Assembly: GCF_024972775.1 (NCBI RefSeq)
Contig: NZ_CP092282.1
Span: 172,001-236,000, forward strand
Reading direction: 5' to 3'
Origin: Dehalobacter sp. DCM
GTDB lineage: Bacteria; Bacillota; Desulfitobacteriia; Desulfitobacteriales; Syntrophobotulaceae
DNA length: 64,000 nucleotides
Positions within the stretch are counted from its first letter, which is position 1. Every line of letters begins with the position of its first letter. The translations under genes were made by a program, and so were the position numbers. This document shows, piece by piece, positions 53,499-62,210 of this stretch. Below the pieces are notes generated by a model. It made no database searches. It was not told the DNA's origin and saw nothing but the letters and a program-made list of their open reading frames with translations.

Positions 53499-54311
53499 TT
53501 GCTCAACTTCATGAAAGGGAGCATCTTCTCCCGAAAGCAATTAGAATCAATGCAGGAGGAACCGGAACAGGATGTGCAGGTGCTGGCGGTATGGGGCAGC
53601 CCAGGCAGCGGAAAAACCACGGTCAGTGTACGCCTTGCCAGGTATCTGGCGGACCACAAACACAACGTTGTGCTGCTGTTATGCGATATGACCACCCCAA
53701 TGCTGCCCTGCATCTGCCCACCTGCAGAGCTGGAATGCGAGAGATCCCTCGGAAGCATCCTCGCAGCAACCCATATCAACGATACGCTGATCAAGCAAAA
53801 CTGTGTTACCCATAAAAAATTGAGCTATCTCACAATGATCGGCATGCTCAAGGGCGAGAATGTGTTCACCTATCCGCCGTATACCCAGAAGCTGGCGGCC
53901 GAGCTCATTGATCATCTGCGGGACGTCGCTCCATACATCATCATTGACTGCGGCAGCTCCATCGCCAACGACATCCTGTCGGCGGTTTCCCTGCTGGAAG
54001 CAGACACGGTGCTGAGACTGGTCAACTGCGATCTCAAGTCCATCAGCTACCTGTCGTCGCAATTGCCGCTCCTCAAGGATCAGAAATGGGATGCGGATAA
54101 GCAGTATAAGGTGGCCTCCAACATCAAATCCAATCAGGCTGGAGAGCATATCGAGCAGGTGCTCGGGTCTGTCTCTTTCAAGCTGCCGCACTCGGATGAG
54201 CTTGAAAACCTGGCCCTTGCAGGAAACACGCTGGGAGAACTGGCTCTCAAAGACAGCCGGAGCTTTCGTACTGAGATCGCAAAGATTTCAAAGGAGGTGT
54301 TTGGCGTATGA
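53499..54311 (+). CDS. cpaE: Tad pilus ATPase CpaE/TadZ
   Basis: TTG 53499 is preferred because GGAGG lies 8 bases upstream; 270 residues. It is a ParA/MinD-type ATPase: Walker A VWGSPGSGKTTVSVRLARYL (about 31-50) and Walker B-like YIIIDCGSSI. TadZ places the pilus machine in the cell. The stop overlaps cpaF as ATGA. An ATG at 53511 is an alternative start. Confidence 0.82.
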   Translation: MLNFMKGSIFSRKQLESMQEEPEQDVQVLAVWGSPGSGKTTVSVRLARYLADHKHNVVLLLCDMTTPMLPCICPPAELECERSLGSILAATHINDTLIKQNCVTHKKLSYLTMIGMLKGENVFTYPPYTQKLAAELIDHLRDVAPYIIIDCGSSIANDILSAVSLLEADTVLRLVNCDLKSISYLSSQLPLLKDQKWDADKQYKVASNIKSNQAGEHIEQVLGSVSFKLPHSDELENLALAGNTLGELALKDSRSFRTEIAKISKEVFGV

Positions 54312-55771
54312 GTAAGAAGAACCGCAGGCGGTACGCCGCCAATATACCGATGCATTTGGCGCCGGTACTGGATGGCACCTCAAAGGAAAAAGGTGAAAAG
54401 TCACCTACCATCAGCATGACAGGTAACCAAAGCCTGTTTTTTTCATCTGATGGGGTCGCAAGGGAATTTGGCCCGGTCTTGCATGAAGTGCAGGAGTACA
54501 TCTCCAGTAAATACGCGACGCTGATCACCAGTGGAGGAACAGAAGAAGTGAAGGCGCAGGTCAAACGGTACATCACCAAATATGTACAGGATTACCGCAT
54601 CGCTGTTGCAGGTATGACACAGACGCAGCTGGTGGATGCCCTGTATACCGAAATGGCGGAGTTTTCGTTTCTGACTAAATACATTTTCGGCGCCGGTATT
54701 GAGGAAATAGACGTCAATGCCTGGAATGACGTCGAGGTACAATACAGCAGCGGCATCACCAAGAAGTTGGATGAACACTTTGACAGTCCGGAACATGCCA
54801 TCAACGTGGTGCGCCGTATGCTCCATGTGTCAGGAATGGTGCTGGACAACGCCAGCCCGGCAATCCTGGGACATTTGAGTAAAAATATCCGCATCGCTGT
54901 GCTGAAAACTCCGCTGGTGGATGAGGATGTAGGCGTAGCAGCTTCCATTCGTATCGTGAATCCGCAAAGCATGAGGAAGGATGACTTTATCCGCGGTGGG
55001 ACCGCCACCGAGCCGATGCTGGGTTTTCTGTCGGAATGCCTGCGATACGGCATCTCCATCTGTGTGGCAGGCGCGACCAGCTCCGGGAAAACCACTTTGG
55101 CAGGCTGGCTGCTGACCACCATACCGGATAACAAGCGTATTTTTACCATTGAAAATGGTTCGCGCGAACTGGCGCTGGTACGGCAAGATGATGGAATGGT
55201 CTGTAACAGTGTCATCCACACGCTGACCCGCATGAGTGAAAACGAGAAACAGAACATTGATCAGGACATCCTGCTGGACATGGCGTTGCGTTTTAATCCG
55301 GAAATCATCTGCGTTGGAGAGATGCGCGGACCGGAAGCCTATGCCGCCCAGGAGTCCGCCAGAACCGGTCACACGGTGCTGACCACCATCCACTCCAATA
55401 GCTGCGAAGCCACATGGCGCCGCATGGTTACCTTGTGCAAACGGAAATATGACATGGCGGACAACACTCTCATGGATCTGGTAACAGAGGCATTCCCCAT
55501 AGTGGTTTTTGCAAAGCAGTTGGAAAACAAACAACGCAAGCTGATGGAGATTATGGAATGCGAAATTCTGCCGGATGGCAGTAGAAACTACCGGAGCCTG
55601 TTCCAATTCAAAATCACTGAAAACCGTGTAGAGGATGGAAAATTCATCGTGAGCGGCCAGCACAGTGCAGTACAGGAGATTTCCCAGAGTCTGCAGAAGC
55701 GCTTTCTTGAAAATGGTATGCCCCAGGATACATTAAAACAAATCCTATCTATGGGAGGTGCCATACGATGA
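54308..55771 (+). CDS. cpaF: Tad pilus secretion ATPase CpaF/TadA
   Basis: 487 residues, type II/IV secretion ATPase. Walker A AGATSSGKTTLAGWLLTT (~252), Asp box-type RIFTIENGSREL, Walker B EIICVGEMRGPEAYAAQE (~331) and the His box TGHTVLTTIHSNS are all present. It powers pilin assembly together with TadB and TadC. The N-terminal 90 residues are an unassigned basic extension. Confidence 0.92.
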   Translation: MSKKNRRRYAANIPMHLAPVLDGTSKEKGEKSPTISMTGNQSLFFSSDGVAREFGPVLHEVQEYISSKYATLITSGGTEEVKAQVKRYITKYVQDYRIAVAGMTQTQLVDALYTEMAEFSFLTKYIFGAGIEEIDVNAWNDVEVQYSSGITKKLDEHFDSPEHAINVVRRMLHVSGMVLDNASPAILGHLSKNIRIAVLKTPLVDEDVGVAASIRIVNPQSMRKDDFIRGGTATEPMLGFLSECLRYGISICVAGATSSGKTTLAGWLLTTIPDNKRIFTIENGSRELALVRQDDGMVCNSVIHTLTRMSENEKQNIDQDILLDMALRFNPEIICVGEMRGPEAYAAQESARTGHTVLTTIHSNSCEATWRRMVTLCKRKYDMADNTLMDLVTEAFPIVVFAKQLENKQRKLMEIMECEILPDGSRNYRSLFQFKITENRVEDGKFIVSGQHSAVQEISQSLQKRFLENGMPQDTLKQILSMGGAIR

Positions 55772-56697
55772 CCGCAATTCTTTTAATTGCATGTGCCGGT
55801 CTTATCACCGGCGCCTTTCTGCTGATGAGACTCTCGCCTCTGGAATTTACCGGCGGCCTGTTTGGGTTCCTGACTCGTAAAAACAAAAGCATCCGGGCAG
55901 AAATCAACGAGGCTACCCGTCGTAAAAAAACATCCTTCCTTCGCCGGGAAATTGCAGAAGTGCAGGAGATTCTCACAATCACCGGACGTAGCAGCCGCTT
56001 TTCTCTCGTCTGCGCGGCGTCTCTTCTGTTCTTTGCTGCGGGCGCCAGTCTAGCTATTCTGATTGGCAATATGTTCCTTGTTCCTGTGCTGGCTGTAGGT
56101 ATGATGTTTATTCCTTTCTGGTATATCCGGCTTACGGCAACCCATTACAAAAAGAACATCGCCGCGGAACTGGAAACGGCCCTGTCCATCATTACCACAG
56201 CTTATCTTAGAAACGAGGATATCCTCACGGCGGTGGAGGAAAGCGTTCAATATCTCAATCCTCCTGTACGAAGCGTGTTCGCGGAATTTCTGACAAGGGT
56301 AAAGCTCATTAATCCGGATATTGACACGGCGCTCCATGCCATGAAGCCCAAAATTGACAACGATGTGTTTCGTGAATGGTGCGATGCCATTGCCGCCTGT
56401 CAGTATGACCGCGGACTGAAAACCACGCTGACCCCGATTGTCAGCAAGCTAAGTGACATGCGCATCGTTAATGCGGAGCTGGAATATCTGGTGTTCGAAC
56501 CCCGCAAGGAATTCATCATCATGGCTCTGCTGGTCGTTGGGAATGTGCCGGTCATGTATTTTCTCAATAAGGACTGGTATCACACTTTGATGCATACCGC
56601 GGTGGGACAGGCCATCCTGGCGGTCTGTGCGGCGGCGATTTTTATCTCGACGGCGTTTGTCATTAAGCTGACTAAGCCCATTGAGTACAGGAGGTGA
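55768..56697 (+). CDS. tadB: Tad pilus platform protein TadB
   Basis: 309 residues with membrane helices at about 3-20, 75-90, 92-115 and two near the C-terminus. The cytoplasmic T2SSF-type region (NIAAELETALSIITTAYLRN, EDILTAVEESVQYLNPPV) lies between. It overlaps cpaF by 4 bases. It forms the inner-membrane platform with TadC. Confidence 0.85.
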   Translation: MTAILLIACAGLITGAFLLMRLSPLEFTGGLFGFLTRKNKSIRAEINEATRRKKTSFLRREIAEVQEILTITGRSSRFSLVCAASLLFFAAGASLAILIGNMFLVPVLAVGMMFIPFWYIRLTATHYKKNIAAELETALSIITTAYLRNEDILTAVEESVQYLNPPVRSVFAEFLTRVKLINPDIDTALHAMKPKIDNDVFREWCDAIAACQYDRGLKTTLTPIVSKLSDMRIVNAELEYLVFEPRKEFIIMALLVVGNVPVMYFLNKDWYHTLMHTAVGQAILAVCAAAIFISTAFVIKLTKPIEYRR

Positions 56698-56702
56698 CGG
56701 AG

Positions 56703-57575
56703 ATGATGACACAATTAGTTTTTACCGGAATCCTTCTTGCTGTGGGACTGTATTTCATTTTGGCAGATGTGCTGAAGCTGCCGACCATGAAAACCGCTAA
56801 GGCCATGCTGGGTGCGGGGAGAGAGAGTAAAAAAGCAGCCAAAACGGTGGAAGCCTGGCTCATGTCCGGTGCGGTAAAACTCTCAAAATATATCCGCATG
56901 GATGAGTATAAGTACAGCAGGATGGCCAATATCCTCAAGGCGGCGGGGATATCCATGACCCCGGAGGTGTACTCCGCCTACGCAATTACTAAAGCCGGAG
57001 CTATCCTGCTTGGAGTGATTCCATGCCTGATTCTGCTCCCGCTGCTCTCGCCGGTGCTGATTATTCTTGCCGTATTATCCTATTTCAAAGAAATCCGGAA
57101 AGCGGATGAGCAGCTGAAGGCGAAACGGGATCAAATCGAAGGAGAGCTGCCCCGGTTTGTTGCAACAATTGAGCAAACTCTCAAGACCAGCCGTGATGTG
57201 CTGGCAATGATGGAAAACTACAAGAAAAACGCCGGCCCCGCTTTTGTTCTGGAACTGGACGTGCTGACTGCGGATATGCGCTCCTCCAGCTATGAGGCGT
57301 CACTAACCAGGTTTGAAGCAAGGCTCAACTCCCCGATGCTTTCCGATGTGGTCAGGGGGCTGATCGGTGTCCTGCGGGGCGATGACAGTGCCGTGTATTT
57401 TCAGATGCTGGCGCATGACTTTAAAGCTCTGGAACTTCAGCGTCTCAAAGGGCAGGCTCAGAAGATTCCTCCGAAAATCAGGGTGTTTTCCTTTGTAATG
57501 CTGATGTGCTTCCTGCTTACCTATCTGGCTATCATCGCCTTGGAGATTCTCAATTCTCTCGGCAATATGTTCTAA
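56703..57575 (+). CDS. tadC: Tad pilus platform protein TadC
   Basis: ATG 56703 has GAGG 8 bases upstream; about 290 residues. The T2SSF-like region (ELPRFVATIEQTLKTSRDVL, LTRFEARLNSPMLSDVVRGL) is flanked by membrane helices (about 1-20, 100-128, and at the C-terminus). It follows tadB after 5 bases, as in most tad loci. Confidence 0.85.
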   Translation: MMTQLVFTGILLAVGLYFILADVLKLPTMKTAKAMLGAGRESKKAAKTVEAWLMSGAVKLSKYIRMDEYKYSRMANILKAAGISMTPEVYSAYAITKAGAILLGVIPCLILLPLLSPVLIILAVLSYFKEIRKADEQLKAKRDQIEGELPRFVATIEQTLKTSRDVLAMMENYKKNAGPAFVLELDVLTADMRSSSYEASLTRFEARLNSPMLSDVVRGLIGVLRGDDSAVYFQMLAHDFKALELQRLKGQAQKIPPKIRVFSFVMLMCFLLTYLAIIALEILNSLGNMF

Positions 57576-57588
57576 GGAGGTATGCCAA

Positions 57589-57957
57589 ATGACAAACAAT
57601 GAAATTTTGGAGGCGCTGCGTGAAAAGCTGGATAAAAACAACGACGCCTATCATAAGGAACTGATGCAGTGTTCACCCTCAGTGCTGGTCGGCCGCGCAC
57701 AGGAGATTGCTGCCAATTCACTTGTTTACAATGAGCTCTATAGCGGCGGCTATTCTATTGACCACATGGAATATCTACTGCGGTTTGAAAATCCGCTGGA
57801 GGTTGTGCGGGATCAATGGCTGAATGAACAGAATGTTTCACACGATGAGGAAATGAGCCATGTCCTGTGGAATATTGCGGACAAGGGGGATGCCGAGCAG
57901 AATTATATGCTGGACGAAGCCTTCCGTCCGCCCGAACAGGAGGTGCGCCTATGCTGA
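57589..57957 (+). CDS. DUF3848-like soluble protein inside the Tad operon
   Basis: 122 residues; AAGGAGGTATG precedes the start. DUF3848-type blocks are NNEILEALREKLDKNNDAYH, GRAQEIAANSLVYNELYSG and YSIDHMEYLLRFENPLEVV. It has no signal or membrane segment, which is odd among pilus genes. It overlaps the next gene by 7 bases. Confidence 0.75.
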   Translation: MTNNEILEALREKLDKNNDAYHKELMQCSPSVLVGRAQEIAANSLVYNELYSGGYSIDHMEYLLRFENPLEVVRDQWLNEQNVSHDEEMSHVLWNIADKGDAEQNYMLDEAFRPPEQEVRLC

Positions 57958-58346
57958 AGCATCTCCGGTCCCGGCGTGGCGAGGGGTATATCGATGTGGC
58001 AGTGCTGGTGCTGTGCGTGATGCTGGTCATCGCCTTGGCGGTCAGCGTTTTGCCGGTGTTTGTGACCAAGAACCAATTGGATACCTATGCCGCCGAGCTG
58101 TGCCGGGAAGCGGAAATCGCCGGGCGCATCGGCAGCGAAACAACACTCCGGGCGCAGGTTCTCTCGGAAAAGACAGGGCTTTCCCCTAATATATCATGGT
58201 CAAAAACCGGAAGGCTCCAGCTCAATGAGGAATTTACCGTTACAGTCACCATGCAGGCGGATCTTGGCCTGTTCGGCGGCTTCGGGAGCTTTCCCGTTAC
58301 CCTGAAGGCGCAGGCGTCAGGCAAAAGTGAGGTGTACTGGAAATGA
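57951..58346 (+). CDS. Pilin-like protein, DUF4320
   Basis: 131 residues. A short basic leader with RRGEGYIDVA precedes a hydrophobic helix (VLVLCVMLVIALAVSVLPVF), then a soluble domain (IAGRIGSETTLRAQVLSEKT). The leader shares the RGEG-aromatic-hydrophobic-Asp pattern with the small pilin-like protein at 51960. This suggests processing by the same peptidase as a minor pilin. Confidence 0.8.
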   Translation: MLKHLRSRRGEGYIDVAVLVLCVMLVIALAVSVLPVFVTKNQLDTYAAELCREAEIAGRIGSETTLRAQVLSEKTGLSPNISWSKTGRLQLNEEFTVTVTMQADLGLFGGFGSFPVTLKAQASGKSEVYWK

Positions 58347-58894
58347 CAACTGGTAAAATATGTGATATAATTAGAAACAAAAAAGGCACGTCCTTCCCGC
58401 TCATAGTTGCGGTGACCTTGGCTCTTGTGATTATATTTGTCGGCATATCTGAATACATCCGGCTGGTAATCATTGCCCAAGGTGTTCGCGACGCGGTACA
58501 GTCAGCCGTTATCTCGACAGTAAACGACAGCTATGACGATGTATATCACGGAGTACGGGAGGGCTACAGCGGAGCCTATCAGCCCTCTGCAGAGAACTTT
58601 TCGGAAAGCCTGGACTACGGCGATATGTACAGCAGGCTGGATCAACTGCTGGGGCTGAGACGTGAAAACGGATACCATGTGAAATATGCCGGAAACGCGG
58701 TGGAGTTCCGCTTGTCGGGTCTTTCCGTTTCCCTCAAAAACATGCCATTAGCCCCAGCGAATCCTGATAATTCCAAGGGGTTTCTGGCGGATGCGATTAT
58801 ACGATTAGAGGTTCCTGTATACTTTGGGGGCAAAAGCCTGCCTCCTATGACGATTAACCTCAAGGTGCAGGCAAAATATATGCCGCTATTTTAA
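58343..58894 (+). CDS. TadE/TadG-like minor pilin
   Basis: 183 residues, coupled to DUF4320 by ATGA. The leader RNKKGTSF precedes a hydrophobic helix (PLIVAVTLALVIIFVGISEY), and a TadE-like extracellular domain follows. It is the last gene of the coupled Tad run. Confidence 0.75.
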   Translation: MTTGKICDIIRNKKGTSFPLIVAVTLALVIIFVGISEYIRLVIIAQGVRDAVQSAVISTVNDSYDDVYHGVREGYSGAYQPSAENFSESLDYGDMYSRLDQLLGLRRENGYHVKYAGNAVEFRLSGLSVSLKNMPLAPANPDNSKGFLADAIIRLEVPVYFGGKSLPPMTINLKVQAKYMPLF

Positions 58895-58988
58895 TGAAAC
58901 TAAAATAATCGTAGACTTATGGAAAATTTTGTAGTATGGTGTGGTTGAAAGGACCAAACCAGCAACCTTTGAAAAGGGGGTAAAATCT

Positions 58989-59543
58989 ATGAAGATTACT
59001 GACAGAACAAAGAAATGGCTTACCATCGCCGGGCTCGGCGTGGTATGTGTAGTCCTTGTTATAGTTATAGCCTCGCAGTTTAAAACGGAGGAACCCAAAG
59101 AAGTGTCCGTTCAGCCTTCATCAACGGCAATGGATGCGGTCACTCCCAGCACTCCTTCCACAGATTCAACCAATACACAGGTAAACGCTCAGCCAATTGA
59201 TTCGACTGTGACTCCTGCAACCTCAACAGACACCGGTGATTCTACCGGCACCGATCAGAGCATTCAGGCAGAGGTTACAAAGCCTCCGGAACCGTCGCAA
59301 GAAGCAAAGACCGATCAGTCCAAAACTCCCGATGGCCAAAAGGTGGACACAGTGACTCCGGTGGAACATGACAATGTACCAACTCCGGCTCCGGAAACGT
59401 CTACGCCAAAGGCAGGAGATAAAAATGATAAAGGGCAGATATGGTTTCCTGGTTTTGGATGGGTCGATGATGAAGGAGCAAATACCGGAACAGTAGTGGA
59501 TGGTAAGGGTGATATAAATAAACCGGTTGGAAACATGGATTGA
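58989..59543 (+). CDS. Membrane-anchored Thr/Pro/Ser-rich protein (DUF6550 type)
   Basis: ATG 58989 with AAAAGGGGGT upstream; 184 residues. One membrane helix (WLTIAGLGVVCVVLVIVIAS, 10-29) is followed by a low-complexity Thr/Ser/Pro/Asp stretch. A conserved-looking C-terminal box, QIWFPGFGWVDDEG, closes the protein. It is probably an extracellular stalk. A strong terminator follows. Confidence 0.75.
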   Translation: MKITDRTKKWLTIAGLGVVCVVLVIVIASQFKTEEPKEVSVQPSSTAMDAVTPSTPSTDSTNTQVNAQPIDSTVTPATSTDTGDSTGTDQSIQAEVTKPPEPSQEAKTDQSKTPDGQKVDTVTPVEHDNVPTPAPETSTPKAGDKNDKGQIWFPGFGWVDDEGANTGTVVDGKGDINKPVGNMD

Positions 59544-59564
59544 TTTATAACAAACTTTATATAG

Positions 59565-59603
59565 AGCAAGAAGCACCGTAAAAAACGGTGCTTCTTGCTT
59601 TTT
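59565..59603 (+). terminator. Strong intrinsic terminator
   Basis: Perfect 15-bp stem AGCAAGAAGCACCGT/ACGGTGCTTCTTGCT with a 5-base A loop and a T run. The next gene's ribosome site (AAGGAGGTAG) follows at once. Confidence 0.88.
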
Positions 59604-59616
59604 AAGGAGGTAGCAT

Positions 59617-61311
59617 ATGAAACATCGTCTCAGTGTTTTTCTTATACTGGTGCTGCTTTTTTCTTTCTTTCTTCCCGTTACAGCTGATGCCGAGGGCGAC
59701 GGAAATATCGACCATGGTGGTGGTGGAATGGGGAACGGCAACGGCGAAAATTACTGGAATCCCGGAGATGAAGGGGTCAGAATCACTGTTGTTCGTGCAA
59801 GTGACCGGGCTGTCGTTACCACACCAATAGATTTTACAGATAAGGCGCCTTCCAGTACAACAGCTCATTTCGGAAAAGTCAGCAAGCTACAATACAACAG
59901 TGGAACATCACTTACGCCACATATGAATGGTTATACTTACAACACCCCAGGCATAGCCATGCCACGCATTATAAGCTCCGGTAGTGGACAAGCAGATATT
60001 GATGAAATTAAAAGATATTTCTGTTCTGAATACACTTTAATGCGTATATCCGATGTTACTGGTATGGATTATGAAGTGCTCATAAACGGTCAATATAAAA
60101 TTCTTCTGGAACCCATCGCCTATATGACATTTCAGGGAGTCAAAATGGCTATGACCGCCACCGAGGCCGCGCTTTTTGACCAACAACTGAATGGTGGTCT
60201 GCGGAGCAAGATGGTTTCGCTTAGCCATAAAAACCTACCATTGGCAATGTTTCTTGAAACCCCGGATCTTGGTTATCCGGCATGGGACGGATCTACGACT
60301 ACCGCTGCATCAAACACCGATATTATTTCCTCCCTTGGACTTGGCATTGTGCGCTTCAATGAAGCAGCGCCGGAGCCTCTGGAAGTCACTACTTACGATT
60401 ATGAGTACCGGATCAATACGGAAGTCATCACTTCGGTGACTGTGAGAGGCGGTCAGGCAGATCCGGATCATCCCGTCACGGTGAGATTTACAATCGGCGG
60501 TCAGACATATACCGTAAGCGGTGTGTATTATCCAGAGGGCGATAGCCAGCTGGTGTGGGTCCGCTGGACAACTCCGTCCACTCCACAGACCATGAATATT
60601 CATGTATCGGTATCGGGCGGCGGATCAGCAAGTCAAGGAACCATCACTGCAAAGATCGTGGACCTTTCCGGAAACGATCCACCCAATCCGGTGGCTGATG
60701 ATCGCAACAATTCCTACTCCAGTACCTCCGTACCCAATAAGCCGCAGAAAACCTCGTCCTCCTGGGGCGTGTGGCATCCAAGGTGGCATGCCTATTGGGT
60801 ATGGCATGGAACTGAAGAAGATGGATACTGGTGTGACCATGGCTGGTGGGAATTCGACTGGTACGCTTACAATGCAAGCCTTTCATCTTCCATGAGCGTC
60901 GTTCCGGATGCAAAAGCTCCAACAGCATCCGGAAAATTGATGAAAAGCGGTTATGGAATTAATCAAACAGTCACTGCAAATGTCAGCACAAACCAATCTT
61001 CAGCGGTAACCGAAGCGCAGAACGCGGTAACCTATTTCCCTGAATACCAGTATAAAACGTATTGGCGGCTGCTGGAAAGAACAAGCCGGGGGTACAGTTC
61101 TAAATTTGAGTTCGCGTCAAATAAATACTCGACTTACAAACGCCGGACGCATTTCACCCCCATATGGTTCCCGGATGGAAGCTACACGCCGTACACCTGG
61201 CTCGCCGACTGCTGGACGCCCGCAGGAATGCTCAGTGTTAACCTCACCGACTCGGTGACTATCCGGGGAAGCCTTTGGGATGACTGGCACATCGCACCGG
61301 TAAAGCCATGA
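59617..61311 (+). CDS. Secreted mobile-element protein with Trp-rich segment
   Basis: 564 residues with a cleavable signal peptide (LSVFLILVLLFSFFLPVTAD, 5-24). The mature part is Gly-rich at first (GGGGMGNGNGENYWNPGDEG), then beta-rich. A Trp/His-rich stretch (SSWGVWHPRWHAYWVWHG) lies at about residues 384-401. The C-terminus is WDDWHIAPVKP. No catalytic motif is seen. Such proteins accompany Tad loci in Clostridia conjugative elements; function unknown. Confidence 0.75.
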   Translation: MKHRLSVFLILVLLFSFFLPVTADAEGDGNIDHGGGGMGNGNGENYWNPGDEGVRITVVRASDRAVVTTPIDFTDKAPSSTTAHFGKVSKLQYNSGTSLTPHMNGYTYNTPGIAMPRIISSGSGQADIDEIKRYFCSEYTLMRISDVTGMDYEVLINGQYKILLEPIAYMTFQGVKMAMTATEAALFDQQLNGGLRSKMVSLSHKNLPLAMFLETPDLGYPAWDGSTTTAASNTDIISSLGLGIVRFNEAAPEPLEVTTYDYEYRINTEVITSVTVRGGQADPDHPVTVRFTIGGQTYTVSGVYYPEGDSQLVWVRWTTPSTPQTMNIHVSVSGGGSASQGTITAKIVDLSGNDPPNPVADDRNNSYSSTSVPNKPQKTSSSWGVWHPRWHAYWVWHGTEEDGYWCDHGWWEFDWYAYNASLSSSMSVVPDAKAPTASGKLMKSGYGINQTVTANVSTNQSSAVTEAQNAVTYFPEYQYKTYWRLLERTSRGYSSKFEFASNKYSTYKRRTHFTPIWFPDGSYTPYTWLADCWTPAGMLSVNLTDSVTIRGSLWDDWHIAPVKP

Positions 61312-61331
61312 GCAAAAGAATCATAAAAATA

Positions 61332-61368
61332 AAGAGCTGTTCTTTGAAGATTTCGAAGAGCAGCTCTT
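61332..61368. terminator. Terminator between convergent genes
   Basis: Stem AAGAGCTG/CAGCTCTT with a long folded loop, flanked by T and A runs. It serves the secreted-protein gene and the leftward gene that stops at 61389. Confidence 0.65.
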
Positions 61369-61388
61369 CATAATTTTTACGGTGCTTT

Positions 61389-62069
61389 TTACTCCCCCTC
61401 AGATATCAGAGAAGGCTCGTCTAGTAACAGTTGAAAAATCTGCTTGGAGCTTTCCCTGTCCCGATAAGTGAGCGAGTACAGAAGATCGTTGGTAATCCCT
61501 TGAAGAAAAGCCGCCATTGCAGTAACAATCAGAAACCGCTGGCGGAACAGCAGGTTCAGGTTCTTCATTGCTTCCTCATCTCCAAGCACCTCAACAATTC
61601 GGTCATATAGCTTACGAAAATCACTGACATCTAAGACATCATGTGCATTCGACTCAATTCGCCCGTAATATTCCTCGCTCATGCTACCAAGACAGCGTTC
61701 AAAAAGAACGGAGCAATATATAGAAACCTTGGTGGCACGTTCCTGAGATTTCAACGGATGTGCTTCGATGTACGTTTTGACTTCATTGAAAAATGGGTGG
61801 TCTGTGTTTTTGGGATCGCCACTGAGTATTCCGGAGCATAAGCCATTTAGGATTCCTCCGGTCTCAAAACCTTCCGATGCAGCCTCATAGGCCAGTATCT
61901 CGTTCGACGTCTCAAAAAGATAGGATAGATACTTGTCCAGCAGATATCCCTGTTTTCCCAGCTTTGTCCGAATCTCGGCTGCCTGTTTGATGAATTCAAT
62001 AAACGAATTTTTTAGATTTTTCACCGAGGCATCTCCAAGAAAACCGGACTCGTTTTCAAAAATGTTCAT
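61389..62069 (-). CDS. Hypothetical helical cytoplasmic protein
   Basis: 226 residues, mostly helical (NSFIEFIKQAAEIRTKLGKQ, FRKLYDRIVEVLGDEEAMKN), with no membrane segment and no family I can name. It has the look of a regulator's ligand or dimer part, but a DNA-binding helix-turn-helix is not evident. It is the only leftward gene of this block. Its ribosome site (GGGAG, 7 bases from ATG) is paired in a hairpin (62075-62102). Confidence 0.65.
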   Translation of the reverse strand: MNIFENESGFLGDASVKNLKNSFIEFIKQAAEIRTKLGKQGYLLDKYLSYLFETSNEILAYEAASEGFETGGILNGLCSGILSGDPKNTDHPFFNEVKTYIEAHPLKSQERATKVSIYCSVLFERCLGSMSEEYYGRIESNAHDVLDVSDFRKLYDRIVEVLGDEEAMKNLNLLFRQRFLIVTAMAAFLQGITNDLLYSLTYRDRESSKQIFQLLLDEPSLISEGE

Positions 62070-62074
62070 GTTTT

Positions 62075-62102
62075 CTCCCGACCTTTCTTATTTAGTCGGG
62101 AG
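62075..62102 (-). promoter_or_regulatory. Hairpin hiding the ribosome site of the 61389-62069 gene
   Basis: Perfect 8-bp stem CTCCCGAC/GTCGGGAG. On the minus strand its 3' arm is the only Shine-Dalgarno (GTCGGGAG), 5-7 bases before the ATG. Confidence 0.6.
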
Positions 62103-62132
62103 GTTCCCCAATAGGCAAAAAAGCGTACACTA

Positions 62133-62203
62133 AGGCGAGCGGCTCAGCCGCCATGACCCCTTGCATACGCCTAAACTTATTGTAAAACACCATGAAAAAT
62201 GGT
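62133..62203. other. Two further hairpins in a structured intergenic region
   Basis: AGGCG (62133) pairs with CGCCT (62168-62172) around an inner GCGGC-TCA-GCCGC hairpin (62139-62151). Then ACCAT-GAAAA-ATGGT lies at 62189-62203. With the flanking hairpin and cloverleaf they fill 62075-62304. No gene is convincing in gap 62070-62504. Confidence 0.5.
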
Positions 62204-62210
62204 AATATGG

